The notes beneath the pieces were generated by a model, which saw only the letters and a list, made by a program, of their open reading frames with translations, had not been told where the DNA came from and ran no database searches. Positions 22,241 to 36,770 of a stretch of DNA of 64,000 nucleotides are shown piece after piece. The stretch's first letter is position 1. Each line of letters starts with the position of its first letter. Position numbers and translations under genes: made by a program. The DNA comes from Thozetella sp. PMI_491 (taxonomy: Eukaryota; Ascomycota; Sordariomycetes; Chaetosphaeriales; Chaetosphaeriaceae): NCBI GenBank assembly GCA_021432635.1, contig MU270024.1, positions 124,001 through 188,000 of the forward strand, written 5' to 3'.

Positions 22241-25061
22241 TTAGTAATTTCCTAACAAGCTATAGTAAAGCTCGTAGAAAATTAGCCTATACAACGCTAA
22301 AATCTATAAAAATAAGGGGTAGAGCTTATAGAAAAAAGAGGGGTAGAGCTTATAGACTTCCTATTTAAAAAACACCTTTAAAAAATATAGGAGATAAAAA
22401 AGATAAAAATAAGCTTAAATATTAAATTCTAAGCTTTTAAGAATTTTTTAGATTTAAATCTATACGAGAGAAATCCAAGAGTTACTTTACCTTGCTAAGG
22501 CTTATATAAATAGGGCTTATTTAATAACTAATTATACTAAAGCTAATTTCTTATAACTAATAACTAGGATTTATATAATTCTTAAGCTAGGGGAAGTAAT
22601 TATAAATAAGATAAGAGAAGTAAAAATTAAGATTACTTTTTACTTAGTAACCTAGTATAATTATACTATATTAAAATTAAGGGCCTACTATAAAGTAAAA
22701 AAAAAAGCTATATTTAAATCTATATTATATTAATAGAGTGTAAAAGGCTTTTATAGCTACTTATACTAGCTATATATATTTTACCTATAAAAATAAAGCT
22801 AAATAGTATATTAAAAATCTAACTCTACTATATACTTCCCCTAAGTTTATATAAAGCTTTATATTATGTTAAACTTAAGGTTTTTAAAGTAAAAAGTTAC
22901 TTATATATAAATATTTTCTATCTATACCTTTTTTTTAAAAGTAAGCTAACTAAACTATAACAAGCTATTTAAGCTATAGTATATTAACTAGGCTATAATA
23001 AGCTAACTAGGCTATAATAAGCTAACTAAGTTATAGCGACCTAACTAGGCTATAATAAGCTATCTAAGCTATAACGTATTAATTAAGCTATAATAAGCAT
23101 ATAACTAGTAATTCTATATAAGTAGCTACTAGATAATTAATAGGGCAAAGGGGAAAAAAAGACGTTTATATAAGAATAATATTTATATATAAAAAGGGTA
23201 GTTATTAAAATAACTAGTAATTTTATAACTAGGCTATAATAAACTAATTAGGCTATAGTAAGTTAATTAAGCTATAATAACCTAATTAAACTATAATAAG
23301 CTATTTAAGCTATAATATACTAACTAGGCTATAATAAGTATATAACTAGTAATTCTATATAAATAACTACTAGATAATTAATAAGGCAGAGGGGAAAAAA
23401 AGATATTTATATAGGGATAATATTTTTATATATAAAGAATACTAATAGTTATTAAAATAGCTAGTGATTTTATAGCTAGGCTATAACAAGCTATTTAAGC
23501 TATAACAAGTTATTTAAGCTATAATAAGCTATCTAAGCTATAATAAGTTATCTAGGCTATAATAAACTAATTAAGCTATAATAAGCTATCCCTATTATAG
23601 TAAGCCAACTAAGCTATAACAAGCTAACTAGGCTATAATAAGCTAACTAGGCTATAATAAGCTAACTAGGCTATAATAAATTAATTAAACTATAGTAAGC
23701 TAACTAAAACTATAACAAGCTATTTAGACTATAATAAGCTAATTAAACTATAATAAGCTAACTAGGCTATAATAAGCTAATTAAACTATAACAAGTTAAT
23801 TAGGCTATAATAAGTTATCTAGGCTATAATAAGCTATTTAAGCTATAATAAACTATTTAAGCTATAATAAGCTAATTAGGCTATAATAAGCTAACTAAGC
23901 TATAATAAGCTAATTAAGTTATAATAAGTATATTATTAATAATTTTATACTAATAGCTACTAGATAATTAATAAGGTAAAAGAGAAAAAGAAGATATTTA
24001 TATAAGAATAATATCTATATATAAAAAGGGTAGTTATTAGAATAACTTATAATTTTATAGTTAAGCTATAACAAGCTATCTAGATTATAATAAACTATCT
24101 AGGCTATAATAAGCTAACTAGGTATTAATTACCTAGCTTATTAAATATAAAGTAAAAGATAACTAGGTCTTATAATAAATATATCTACTCTTATTTAATA
24201 ACTTAGTATAATAATATAAGCTATAGTATTAGAATTAAAGGCCTAGCCTTACTTTTAATAAGACTAAAAAGAGAGGCTATTATATTTAATTCTTATATTA
24301 TACCTAGGTTTTTTAAAATCTTTAGTATTTAACCTATAATTAGTAGAGCTAGGAAAAGACTTAGTTAAAAATCTAGCCTAGTTATATATCTCCCTTAAGT
24401 TTTTATAAAGCTTTATATCTTATTAAACTTAGGGATTTTAAAAGAGATTAAGCCTTTATATAAATTATCCTTTATATAAACCTTCCTCTATATAAGGATA
24501 AATCTATTTTTTAAAGCTTTTATATAAACCTTTTTCTATATAGACCTTTTTATCCTTTATATAAAGATAAATTTATTTTTTAAAAGCCTTTAATATAAAT
24601 ATATATATACTTATAACTAATTAAAGTTAAATATTAAAAAAAATTCTATAAATTATATAATAATATACTACTATATAGTTTATAAAAAATTAACTATAAT
24701 AAGATTTAAACCTATAATTACCTTAAGAGTCTTTAAAAAGTATTATTATTATATTATATAGCTATAAGTAATTAAAAAGACTAAATAAAAAAGACTAGAT
24801 AAAAAGTAATTATATCTTACTTATAAGTTTTTAAAAGAGGTAGTTACTAAAATAGTTAGTGATTTTATATAAATAGTTAACTATTAGATTATTATTACTC
24901 TCTCTACCTTAGTTAGTAATTAAAAGGGTAGGGGTAAAAGAAGGTATTTATATAAGGGTAGTATTTATATAAAGGAGGTAGTTACTAAAATAGTTAGTAA
25001 TTCTATATAAATAACTGCTACTATATTATTATTACTCTCTTAAAGGCTTTAGTTAATAATC
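22241..25061 (+). repeat. Direct repeat B, left copy (about 2.8 kb)
   Basis: The copy starts at TTAGTAATTTCC and stays collinear with 36771-39521 through the 19-bp minisatellites, the TATATAAGGATAAATCT motifs and the closing TTAATAATC. This copy is the more decayed: it has TA where the right copy has TG, and CAA or TAA where the right copy has CGA. Together with the right copy it shows that a duplicated unit was mutated unequally. Confidence 0.75.
22940..23940. repeat. 19-bp minisatellites, left copy
   Basis: Three clusters (about 22940-23100, 23225-23340 and 23470-23930) consist of a 19-bp unit of the form GCTAACTAGGCTATAATAA. They are separated by conserved spacers containing AATTCTATATAAGTAGCTAC and AGAGGGGAAAAAAAGA. 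The same three clusters occur in the right copy. Unit count differs between clusters. There is no spacer diversity of the kind seen in CRISPR arrays. Confidence 0.8.
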
Positions 25062-26511
25062 TTAAATAAATAAATAAGATGCCCTTATATAAGTTATATA
25101 TATTATTAAGCAGTAAAAAGAGGAGAATTTTAAAAGTAATATTTATTTAGTTTTTAATATAAAAAAAAGATAATTTATAATAGAGTAATATATACTAGTA
25201 CTAATAGTATAAAAAAGGGGCTAACTAGTCTTTTATACTAGCTTATCTTTCTATTTTATTCTTTCCTTTATATAAGTCTTTTTTATCCTTTTCTTTATAT
25301 AAGCCTGTCCTATCTTTTCCTTTATATAAGCCTTATAAGTTTATTAGATTATTAAAGCCTAGCTAGTTAAGGTTAATATTATATACCTAGAGGAACTTAA
25401 TAAACTCTAGGTAAAAGTATTATATTAGTTAAAAGATATACTCTTATAATACCTATACTAATATATTATATTTATATTCTATAACTACCTAGTATATAAT
25501 AGGGTGACTTAACTAGTAGTTATATATATCCTCTATATAAATAAACTATATATAATATTCCTTAGTTAACTAGTTATAATATTACTAGGTATTAACCTAT
25601 AGCTTAATAACTAAGTATTAATAAATAAGCAAGCTAGAGTAAGATATAAATCTAAGCTAGTAAGTATTAGCTTAAAATATAATATATTACTAGTAACTAG
25701 TTTAGATTAAACTTAAATAGGGCGGAAAAAGGCCTTATTATTATTATTATAGTTATAATAATTATTATAACTATTATAATAATAGTTATTACTGTTATAT
25801 AAATAGTATAAGTAGAGTAAGAAGTATAAGTACTAGTATATTTAATACTACTATATATAAGCTAGCTATAACTAGATTATTATATAAGCTATAATAAGTA
25901 TATTTATTGCCTTAATTATTATACTTATAGTTAGTATAAATATTATTATAGCTATTAAGGATATAAAGGTAATTAATAAAGTACTTTATAGCTTAAGTAT
26001 CTTAGTAGTAAGTATATAACTACTAGGTATTACTAGTAAAAGTAATTAATAATATATTAAGGTATAAGGTATAGCTTATAATCTATACTAGTAAATAAGT
26101 CTAGAGGTAATAATAAGTAATTATAATATACCTATATATAAGGTAGCTATACTAAGTGATAATTATATACTAGCCCTAGGTAAGTAATAGGCTCTAGAAC
26201 TAATTATAAAAGGTTAGTGATTTAATATAAAAAATATTAAAGTCTTAGTTTATAAGGTAAGGCATAACAAACTATACCTATTACTAAAGGTTTATATTAA
26301 AAGCTGTTATAATAACTAGTTAATAAGATAAATAGTCTATATAAAAGTAGTCTAGTATTCTTTTTATTAATAACTCTAGATAAAAAAGGGGTAATAAATA
26401 AGGGTAGCTTATATAAGGTTTATTATTAAGAGTTTATAAGATTTTTAAGAGTATTATTATTAAATATAAGAGCTATTAACTACTAGTTTATATAAAGGTA
26501 ATAAAGTTAAT

Positions 26512-26533
26512 AAAGAGAGAGAGAGAGAGAGAA
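26512..26533. repeat. (GA)n microsatellite
   Basis: An uninterrupted GA run inside the AT-rich block. GA runs lack CpA on the purine strand and TpG on the other, which may be why this one stayed intact. Confidence 0.8.
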
Positions 26534-28599
26534 AGTATCTAAAGGGAGGGGGAAGAGGGCTTTTATAGTAAAGGTAAAAATATTAATAACTAATAAATTA
26601 AGCAGGTAGTTAAAGTTAAGATAAAAATAATAGTAAAAAGATAAGTAAGAATAAGGTAAATAACTTAAGAGTATTAACTAGTAAATTAGACAGGTAGTTA
26701 AGGTTAAGATAAAAATAATAATAAAAAGGTAGGTGAGAATAATTAGCTAAAATAAGTAAGAATAAAAGGCTTAGGTAAAAAGGTAGAAGAGGTAAATAAC
26801 TAATAACTTATTAAAAGTAAATAACTAGTAGCTTATTAAGGGAATAATAAGTAATTAGTAGCTTATTAAGAGAAGAGTAAATAAGGTAGAAAGAGGTAAT
26901 AGCTTTAAAGGATAATAGCTTTATTAATAAAGGTAGATTATCTTATATAGACTTATTAATAAAAACCTTATTTTTTTTACTAAGAAAAGTTACTAGGTCT
27001 ATATAGATAAATAGCTAGATAAGATTAGCCTAGTATTAAAAAAAAGTAATAAGTATTAAAGAAGGGATAGCTAGATAAGATATTACTAGGCCTAGTATTA
27101 AAGAGTATTAGAGGTTTAAGGGTAGCTAGGTCTATATAAGTAAGTAGCTAGATAAGATATTAACTAGGTCTAGTATTAAATAATATTAGAGATTTAAGAG
27201 TAGCTAGGTTTATATAGATAGGCAGCTGGTAAAGATCTTAAGCCTAGCTTATATAAGCTTATATTTTTATACCTTATATAAAGAAGGGCTTAATAAAATA
27301 ACACTTTAATATATATATTTATAAAAAAAATCTAATCTATTACTTTTATTAACTCTCTTATTAAATACCTATTATACTCTTCTAGCTATTATAAAGCTAT
27401 TTTAAATATTATTTATTTATAGTTTACTAGTATATATTAAATATAAGATTAGCTATTTTAACTAGGAAATCTATATTTATCTCTATATAAAATATTTATA
27501 TATCTTAGTCTAAAAATAAAAAAAAATTATAATAATTATAAACTAATATATTAATTAGGCCTTATAAACCTAGGCTAATCTAATTATAGTTATTAACTAG
27601 CTTATTACTATACTATACCTTATCTCTATTTAATTATTACTTAATAGCTTTTTTCTTAATAGGTTTATTTATAATATATATTATTATATTACTTATAAGC
27701 TATAGGGGATCTAATAGTATTATTATAAGATATATAAGTAGATTAATAACTAATACTATAATAAAGATATAATATACTAGGCCTAGCTATCTTATATAAA
27801 AGAGCTATAATAAAGAGGTATTTAGTACTAGTACTTTTTTACTAGCTAGTATACTAGCTAGTAATTTAAGGTTTTACTATCTTTTAGTTAGATAGTAATA
27901 ACCTTTATACTTATTATTATAGTACTACCCTTACTTATTACTTTTAAAGGGGCTTATATAAAACTAGCTAGCTAGTAAAAAAGTACTAATAATAATATAA
28001 AGAATAAGCTAGAGCTAAACTTATAGATCTATTATATATATTAAGCTATTTATCTTACTAGTTAATAAGACCCTATTATTATTATTAGCCTTATTAACCT
28101 TATTATTATAAATAACTAGCCTAATAATACTTTAATAGCCTTTATTAAATACCTTTAATAAGTATAGAATAGGCTAGACTAGATTATATAAAGGATAATT
28201 AAAGCATATATTATTAAAACAATTAGGATTACTATTTTAATTAAGGTCTAATATACTTAGCCTAACTAAGACTAGTTATAAATCTACCCCCTTAATATAT
28301 TACTACTTAAGAAATATATCTTAGTATAATATATAAGTATTTATAAATAGATCCTAGCTTATTTATAGTAAAACTAATACTACTTACTTAAGAACTAACT
28401 ACCCTACTATCTTATTAAAGCTTAGAAGGCCTAGCTTATTTTTATATAGATTATTCTTACTACCTCTCTAAAAATTAAAAAGTCTTATATAAGTCTTAAC
28501 TACTTTATATAAGACTTTTTCCTAGTACTATTTAACTATTTCTTATTATATTAAAGGGGCTTTCTAGGTGTAATAGATTAAGGTTAAGGGTAGAAAATA

Positions 28600-28815
28600 T
28601 AAGAGTGTTATACCCTATAAGGCACTAAGTACTTAAGGTAGATAATATAACTAATAGACACAACCTAATAAAGGATACACTCCTATACTTTATAGGGTAG
28701 AGAGGATACACTCTTATACCCTATAGGGCAACACACTCCTATATTTTATAAGGTAGAGAGGATACACTCCTATGTCTTATAGGGTAATATACTCCTATAC
28801 CTTATAAAGTAAAAG
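28600..28815. repeat. Alternating 31/25-bp tandem repeat
   Basis: The phrase ACACTCCTATACYTTATAGG returns with alternating tails, either GTAGAGAGGAT (31-bp unit) or GCAACA/GTAATA (25-bp unit), over about 200 bp. It retains more G+C than the surroundings and more CA dinucleotides, so it is less affected by the mutation process. Confidence 0.7.
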
Positions 28816-31800
28816 TATAAACCAGTCTAGGTATAGCTATATATCTTATAAGATATACTTTAACGCCTATAAATATATACTATATTACACCCTATAAAGT
28901 ATACCTATTAATAAGTATAAATAGCAGGCTAGTCCTTTAAACTACCTTCCTATATATATAATAGGGTTTACCTAATTACTTTTTAATAAGAAGGAATTAA
29001 CTATAATTAGATTTATTTCTTTATATATTATAAAGTATAATCTATAAATTCCTTAGTCACTAAATATTTAATTATATAAGCTCTTATAGGTATAGAATTA
29101 CTAAATATACTATAAAAAGAGAAGAAAAAAAGAGAGAAAAGATAGGAGATAAAAGAAAAAAAGAAAGAAGAGAAGTAAAAAAGCTAATAAAATATATTGT
29201 TTTAACTTAGGATAAAAAAGTAGGTTATATAATAGCTTAATATAGACTAGGGGTAAGAGCCTCTTATAGTTAGTATTATTCTTAACATAAATAATTATCT
29301 TTATACTTAATAGGATAAAAGGGTAAAAAACCTAATACTATTTATATAAGCCTTTACCCTAGCCCTAGCCCTTTAGCCCCTAAGAGAGATAAGATTAATA
29401 TCTTAACTACCCTCTAATATTATCTTTTCCTACTAGCCTATTATAAATAAAGCCTTTCTATTATTACTAACCTATAATATTATACTACTAAAATAAGATT
29501 AAAAAGCTAGTAGCTTTAAACAACCCTTTAAATACTATAAGAGAGTTATTAAACACTTAAGTAAGTCAAACAGCTTAACTACCTAGTAATAAGTTTAGCC
29601 CTTTTTACTTATTATTATATAGGTCTATATAACCAACTTAAATCTATAGTAAAAATAAGGTAAAAATCACCCTATTAATACTAAGTAAGTCACCTTACTT
29701 ATAAGTATCTTTTATTATTAAGGTTTTTACTAAAAGGCTTTAAAACACTACTTTTAAATAACTATAAAGTAATAAAATATTAATGCTATAAAATCTATTA
29801 TAATACTTTATTTATCTATTATCTTAGACTTTTAAAACTAAAGTATTAATTAGTCCCTCCCTACCTTTAAACTACTTACTAACTAGCACTAAATAATAAC
29901 TTTATATTAGTTATTTAAGTATTAAAATAATATATAGCTATAATAAAAATATAATATTTATAACTCTAATATATCTTTTAACCCTACTTTATAAAGAGAA
30001 TAATAAGCTAATATAAGATAATAAATATATTACTACCTTAATTATACTTATAGCTATATATTAATATAAAGCTACTTATCCTCCTAAACAGCTAAATATA
30101 GTATTAATTAAAGGTTATCTCCCTTAAGCCTAAGTTAAATACTATAACTAAGATAAGCCTTAAAAACACCTTAAACCTTACTTAAAATAATAGCTTTAAA
30201 CTATACTAAACTATTATACTTTAAAATAACTAGCTATAGTATAAGCTTATTATAACCTAATACTCTATATTTATTAGTTAAAGCTACTTTATACTCTTTA
30301 TATAAGATATACTAATAAGCTTATATATAGATAAAATATAACAGCCCCTTATTATAATATTACTTTTACTAGTCTAACCGTCTTACCTTTTAAATCTAGC
30401 TCCCCTACTTTTAATCAGTCCTAAATACTATCTACCTACTTATACTATAAGCCCCTAAGCGCCTAACTATATCTAACTAGTACTATCTTATAAGGCTAAA
30501 TAATACTTATATAATAAAAAATAATCTTTAATAGGTATTTTACCTAAAGTATATTAATATCTTAATATATATAAAGTATAACTATCTCCTATAACAGCCT
30601 AGCTTCCTAAACTTCCTAAATAATAAGGTATATTTTAATATATATAAATATTTCCACCCTTATAAAGACTTCTTACTTATATTCCTTTTAAATCTTTTAA
30701 CCAAGGCTTAAAAATATACTAATAACCTTTAAAAAATATTTTAACACGTTATTATATAGTTTAGTCTATATAAACCTGTTAAGACAAACTATTCTAAGAA
30801 GCTCTTTTTCTCTCTTTTTAATTATATCTTTAACAATAATAACTAGTCTATAATAATATTAAACTTTTAAGTAGTTATTCTATATAGTATATACCCCTAT
30901 CTTTATATATTTACTAAAGATATAATAACTTTTAGCACTACCTTATTAATTAATAACTATACCTATCTTATATATCTTTAAGGGGGCTCTTATTAACTAT
31001 CTTTTATATATAAAATACTTTTACACACCTTAAAGTAGTAAAAGTATTATATATACCACTTAGTTATAACTATTAAAAGCTAGACTAGCCCTTTTATATC
31101 TATATTACTTATTAATATTCTCTTATAATTTAACCCTATTATTATTATATACCTCTTAGTAATATAATCTATAAGGATAAAAAAAAAGCTAGCTACTCTA
31201 GCTAATTAATCTATAATAATCTAAATAACTCCTTATTATTAAAAGGTTCTATAAAACTTTTAATATACTTAAAAAGCTAATCTAACCCTCCTAGTTCTAG
31301 ATAATATATAATATACTAAAAGCCTCTTAAGCTAATATACTAGCGCCTAAAATAATATAATAATAACACTAAATAATATATCCCTAAATAGCCTAACAGG
31401 CTTATCTAATAATAAAGATAATAAGGCTAAGACAAGATAAATAAAAAGTAAAACAAGTATATATATTTCTATAATAGTTTTATCTACTACTAGGCTTTAT
31501 ATAAGAGATAATAAACAAAAGAATAGTTCTCTAAGGATAAAACTTAATCAACTATTTAAAAGCCTTAATACTAAACTTATTTTACTAGTAGCTTATAAAT
31601 TACCTAGTCTACTACTACTATATAGATTATCTAGCCTCCCTAACCTTTAAGGGTATAATTAATAGGCTTTCTCCCTTCTTCTTACTTAATAAGCCTAGCT
31701 ATTAGTTATAAAGGCTAATATAAGTTATTATTAGGCTATAGTTACTTCTTTCCTAATAGATAAGGCTATTATAAAGTATAAAAGCATTATTTCCCCTAGT

Positions 31801-34800
31801 TTTAACACTTAAGCCTACCCTAGTTAAATCTAGGATTATTAGTTAATACTAGGGTTATAAATTAATAACCTAAGTAAGAGTAGATTTTAACACCCTAGCC
31901 TTATTATAACTATAAAGAGTTAGGTAGTATAGCTGTCCCTAATATATAAATAACATAGTATATAATAATTTTATAAGGATAGTTAATATTTCCCCTTTAC
32001 TTTTTATTATAATATCTAATATATATAATATAATAAAGAGAGATAAAAGCACTAAATAATCTTATTATATGTTAAAACTATCTTAGTTAATACTTTATAA
32101 AGTAAATAATATCTATATATCTCTTAAAGTATATTATATTATAACTAATACTTTTAGCTATAGGTTAATAAACCTTATAAATACCCTTTACTCTTCTTTT
32201 TTTATATTATATAACTTATATAATATTTATATATATTAAATCTATATTGCCTATATATCTACTATTTATACTTTTAACTATATATATAAAGTAATAAACT
32301 AATTACTAAGATATACCTAATAACTAATAAAAAGTTATAAAATAAAAACTATAATTTAATAACTATAACTAATAATAACTAACCCTAACTTACTCTCTAA
32401 TAACTTACTTTACCTAACCCCCCCTAATTAAAGCTATAATAATAAGCTTATAATAAATATTAAAAAAGATAGGTTATATAAGAATAGATTATCTACTAGT
32501 ATTTTCTAAGGCTTAGTAAAAAAAAGCCCTAATTAATACAATCACACTAATTTTTTATTACTATTAACCTTTACTAATAAGATACCTACCCCCCTTATTA
32601 TTAACTAAAAAGCTATTATTAAGCTAAATAGCTTCTATCTTAATAATAAAGATTCTATCTATCTAAAAAATAATATCTAATAGAAAAATAATAATAATAA
32701 CTAGTCTTAAGGCTAGGTATTAAACAGGGCTAAGGTAGAGTTAACTTATATTTCCCTTACCCTCTTCCTCTTAAAGATAGTTAAACTTAAGTTATTAATA
32801 TATAAGCCTCTTATTATAATACTAGAGTTTCTTAAGTTTATTAATAATCTAGCTTTTAATAGGGAAAGTGCCTTAAAGATACTATAGACTACTTATTACT
32901 TTAACTAGGCTATTATAACTAAACTATTAACTAACTAATACGTACTTAATATTAAATTATTCCTTAATTACTTTACTATTATAAGCTAACCCTTTTATAT
33001 AATTATAATGCTTAACCTAGAGCTAGCTGTTAATAATATTTTATAATAAGAAATTAAGTTTATATTTATAAATTAAGATAAGTTATATTTTAATATCTAT
33101 TTAAAACAACTAGGGTTTAATATTATATAATAGATGATTTATATAGTAATATATAATATATAAGACAAATAATTTATTATTATCTACTTATATAACGCTA
33201 AATATTTTAATATATTAGGTTATAATTAAGATAAGATATAAATATAGTCCTAATAAGTATAACAAAATATTATAACCTATACTTATATAGTTTTATTATA
33301 CTATTACCTAAGCTTTTATATATAGCTAAATAATAGTGTTAAGCTCTTATAAGGGCTAGGGTCTACTAAGAAGATTATAATAATATTTAAAAGCTAATAA
33401 GTAGTTTAACTATACTTTTATAAGAGCTAAACTGCCTTCCTCTAGTAGCTTAAGGTAAAATATAACTTATTCTAGTCTTAAAAGCTACTTATATTTTATA
33501 TCTATAACTATAGTAATAATATACTAATCTAGTTGTCCTACTACTAAGATAGCTAAGCTATAAAGCCTTTAAATAGCTAGGCTATAACACTTATAAATAG
33601 CTAAAATAATAATAAAGTAAAAGACTTTATTATTAATATAAATATTAACTTAAATCTTAAAGAAAAGGTAAGAAGTAATAAAAACAAGGGTTTCTAGCCT
33701 AACTTATAAAGTATAAAGATTAATAGCCTCTTAAGATATACCTTATTAAAATATAAAGCCCTAATAATTATACTATTAAGTAAGAATAACTAGCTTATAC
33801 TATTCTATTACACTCTTTAGGCTTAGTTTAATATTAAAGCTATTAATAACTTCTCTTATATAATAGTTATAGACTTAAACTATATTAACCTTATAACTAA
33901 CTAAATCTTATATATACTAATAGATTAATTTATAATTAAAGTATAGTTTAATATATTATATTTCCTTATATTCTATAGCTTTAACTATAATATATACTAT
34001 AAAAACACTATAATACCTTACTTACTATAAGTCTAATAGCTAAATATCTTTAATTAAGTGTTTAAAATATTTAAAGAGTATATTAGTATTAATATACTTA
34101 TAATAGACTACTTTTAGATATATAATAACATTAAAAAGGTTATCTACTATATTAAGGCTAACTACCTAATAACTAAGGGCTATACTATTATAATATTATC
34201 CCTGCCTATTATAGCACTTAATAAGGTATATATCACCAATAAATACTATTACTTACTTTAAATTATTAAAGGGCTAAAGTATAAGTAGTTATTTACCTAA
34301 GAGGTAAAGTATATAGCCTTTACTATCTATAAATAAGTAGTTAGCTTCCACTTTAAACAAGTCTTTACAATCTAAGTAACCTAACTCTTTAAGCCTATAT
34401 AAGATTTTACTACTATAATCCATCTAATCTATATAATAATTAACTTTTATATTAGTAATATAACCTATTATACTTTAATACTCTAAGTCTTTAAGCTAGC
34501 CCTCTTCCCTAATATCTTTAGGGTATTTACTAGGCTTTTTAACACAGTAATTATTAAGTTAACCTATTACTATTATATTACCCTAGGTAGTAACTCTAGC
34601 CTTATACTTATAAAGGATATTATAGTTATTAACTAGCTAGGCAGCTTTTACTTTATAAACTACCCTACTATCTTTATATAATTAATATTTAACCTCTTAA
34701 AGACTATAATAATCCTTTAATAGTTAAGCTAGCTATAGATTAACCTAACCCTTCTTAACCTACTACTCTAATATAATATACTCTACTAGTTATACTAGGC

Positions 34801-36319
34801 TTAAAAGGTATATACTAAGTACTTATAGCTCCTCTACCTTACTACTCTTACCTATTACTATAACCTAAAACTTATAAAGTAATACACTAATAAAATCTAA
34901 ATTATTAAGCTTTTTAATAACCTAATAACCTATCTAACCTAGGTATAATTTTATATCTAATACTTATTTAAAAAGCTATATTAACTACTAATAGTAAAAT
35001 ATATTACTACTTACCTTATAAAACATATATCTATAGCTTAGATCACTAAAAATTATTATAAGGTCTTCCTATTATAATAATAATATATTTAAGTAGTTTA
35101 AACATAAAAAAAAAATACTAACCTATTCTTAATATAATAAGCTAACACCTTACCCCCTAACTCCTTATTATATATTAATATAAATAGAGTATTTTAACCT
35201 ATCTAAGCCTCTCTCCTAACCTCTCTCTAGCTATAATAAAAGTAAGTTATTAAAATAACATATAAAATAACTACCCTATAGCTTTATTATATTTATCTAT
35301 ATAATAAGCCTATATATAAGCTAGTCATACTAAACCATATGCCTTAGTTTAATAGCCTCTATCACTTTTTTACCTAGCTAATAAGCTTAAACACAAAGGT
35401 ATAATAAAAGATAATTAAGCTTATACTAAGCTAGCTTAAGTTTAAATAGCTCTTAAAGTAGTTCTATAAAAAGCTAGCCTTTATTAATATCCTTACCCTT
35501 TAAAGGCTAGTAATCCTATAAAATATATATAACTATACCCTTAATAACTCTTACTATTATATAGCTAAGTCTTAATATAAGCTTAATTATAAGGTTCTAG
35601 ACCTTATATATCTATAATAGGTTTACCTTATATCTATACCTCTTTTTATATTTATACTACTATTTTTATATACTATATTCTAAGCTAAACTAGCTAAGTT
35701 TAATAATATAGCTAAGGATATATATATATAAATCTAAGATTATTATATAATAGTATTATAAGTATTAAACTAAGATATAAATAATAATAAGATCAAGCTA
35801 ATCTTTTTTTTTATACTAGTCTTTTAACAGATAAATTATCTACTTATAATTATCCTAGGGATATCTAAGATATAACTATAAATAATCTTCTCCTAGAGTT
35901 ATAATAGCTTTTTAATTATACTTATTACTAAGATACTTTAGTTTTTATATCTTAAATAGTTTTAACTATAACTAGCTAGCTAAAACCTACTCTCCCTAGT
36001 TAAAATAATTAATAAGGTTAGCTATATTAAAGTCAGTCTCTTACTCCTTTATAAACTAGGCTAAATATACCCTAAGTATACTATATCTTATAAATACCTA
36101 ACTATTTATATATATATAACTAACCTTAAGTTTTATAGTTATTAAAAGCTATAAAAATATAAATAACATCTTATAAATAATATATTAGACCTTAATGAGT
36201 TCTTATATATATTATTTAACAATATAAAACAAGCCTAGGCTAGTTTTTATAACTACTTAACTAATCTAAATAATAACAGTTAAAACTAGTTAAATATAAA
36301 AAATAATTTATTATATAAT

Positions 36320-36575
36320 AATAAGTATTATTAATTTAAATTTTTTATAATAAGATATAATTATAATAGAGTAACTACTATACTAAAGGTGAAAACTAAG
36401 GGTATTTTATACTTAATCTAATAATATTTTAAGCTAGTTATATAAGCAGACTAGCTAGGCCTATATATTATAAAAAGACTTTCCTCTTATAAGTATTAGT
36501 CTAATATTATAACTATAATTAAAAAATATAATTACTTATTCCCCTTAACTCTTTACTTATACTAATAACCCCTTT
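36320..36575 (+). repeat. Direct repeat A, right copy (LTR-like)
   Basis: Same order of blocks as the left copy at 19130-19385: TTTATACTTAATCTAATAAT, CAGACTAGCTAGGC, AATTACTTATTCC, ACTAATAACCCC. It retains several C and G bases that are T and A on the left, and also the reverse in places, so both copies have been mutated. The gap to repeat B on its right is about 195 bp, whereas the left-hand gap is about 2.85 kb. Confidence 0.55.
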
Positions 36576-36770
36576 TAAAGACTTAATATTATTATATTAT
36601 ATTTTATAAGTAGTTATTTTTAATATTATATAAGTATAAGCCTTAACCCTAAAATTCCTTATCTTTTAATTAAAAAAAATCAATAAAAATAATTAAAGAG
36701 AGACCCTAATTACTTTTACTAATAATAGCTATAATAAGAATTAAACCTATAACCTTTTATAATTACTTTA

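Noticed and set aside
33000-36100. Reverse transcriptase or gag remnants in the AT-rich block
   Set aside because: Some stretches suggested a retroelement polyprotein if TAA/TAG are read as mutated CAA/TGG, but no catalytic motif could be identified with confidence, so none is claimed.
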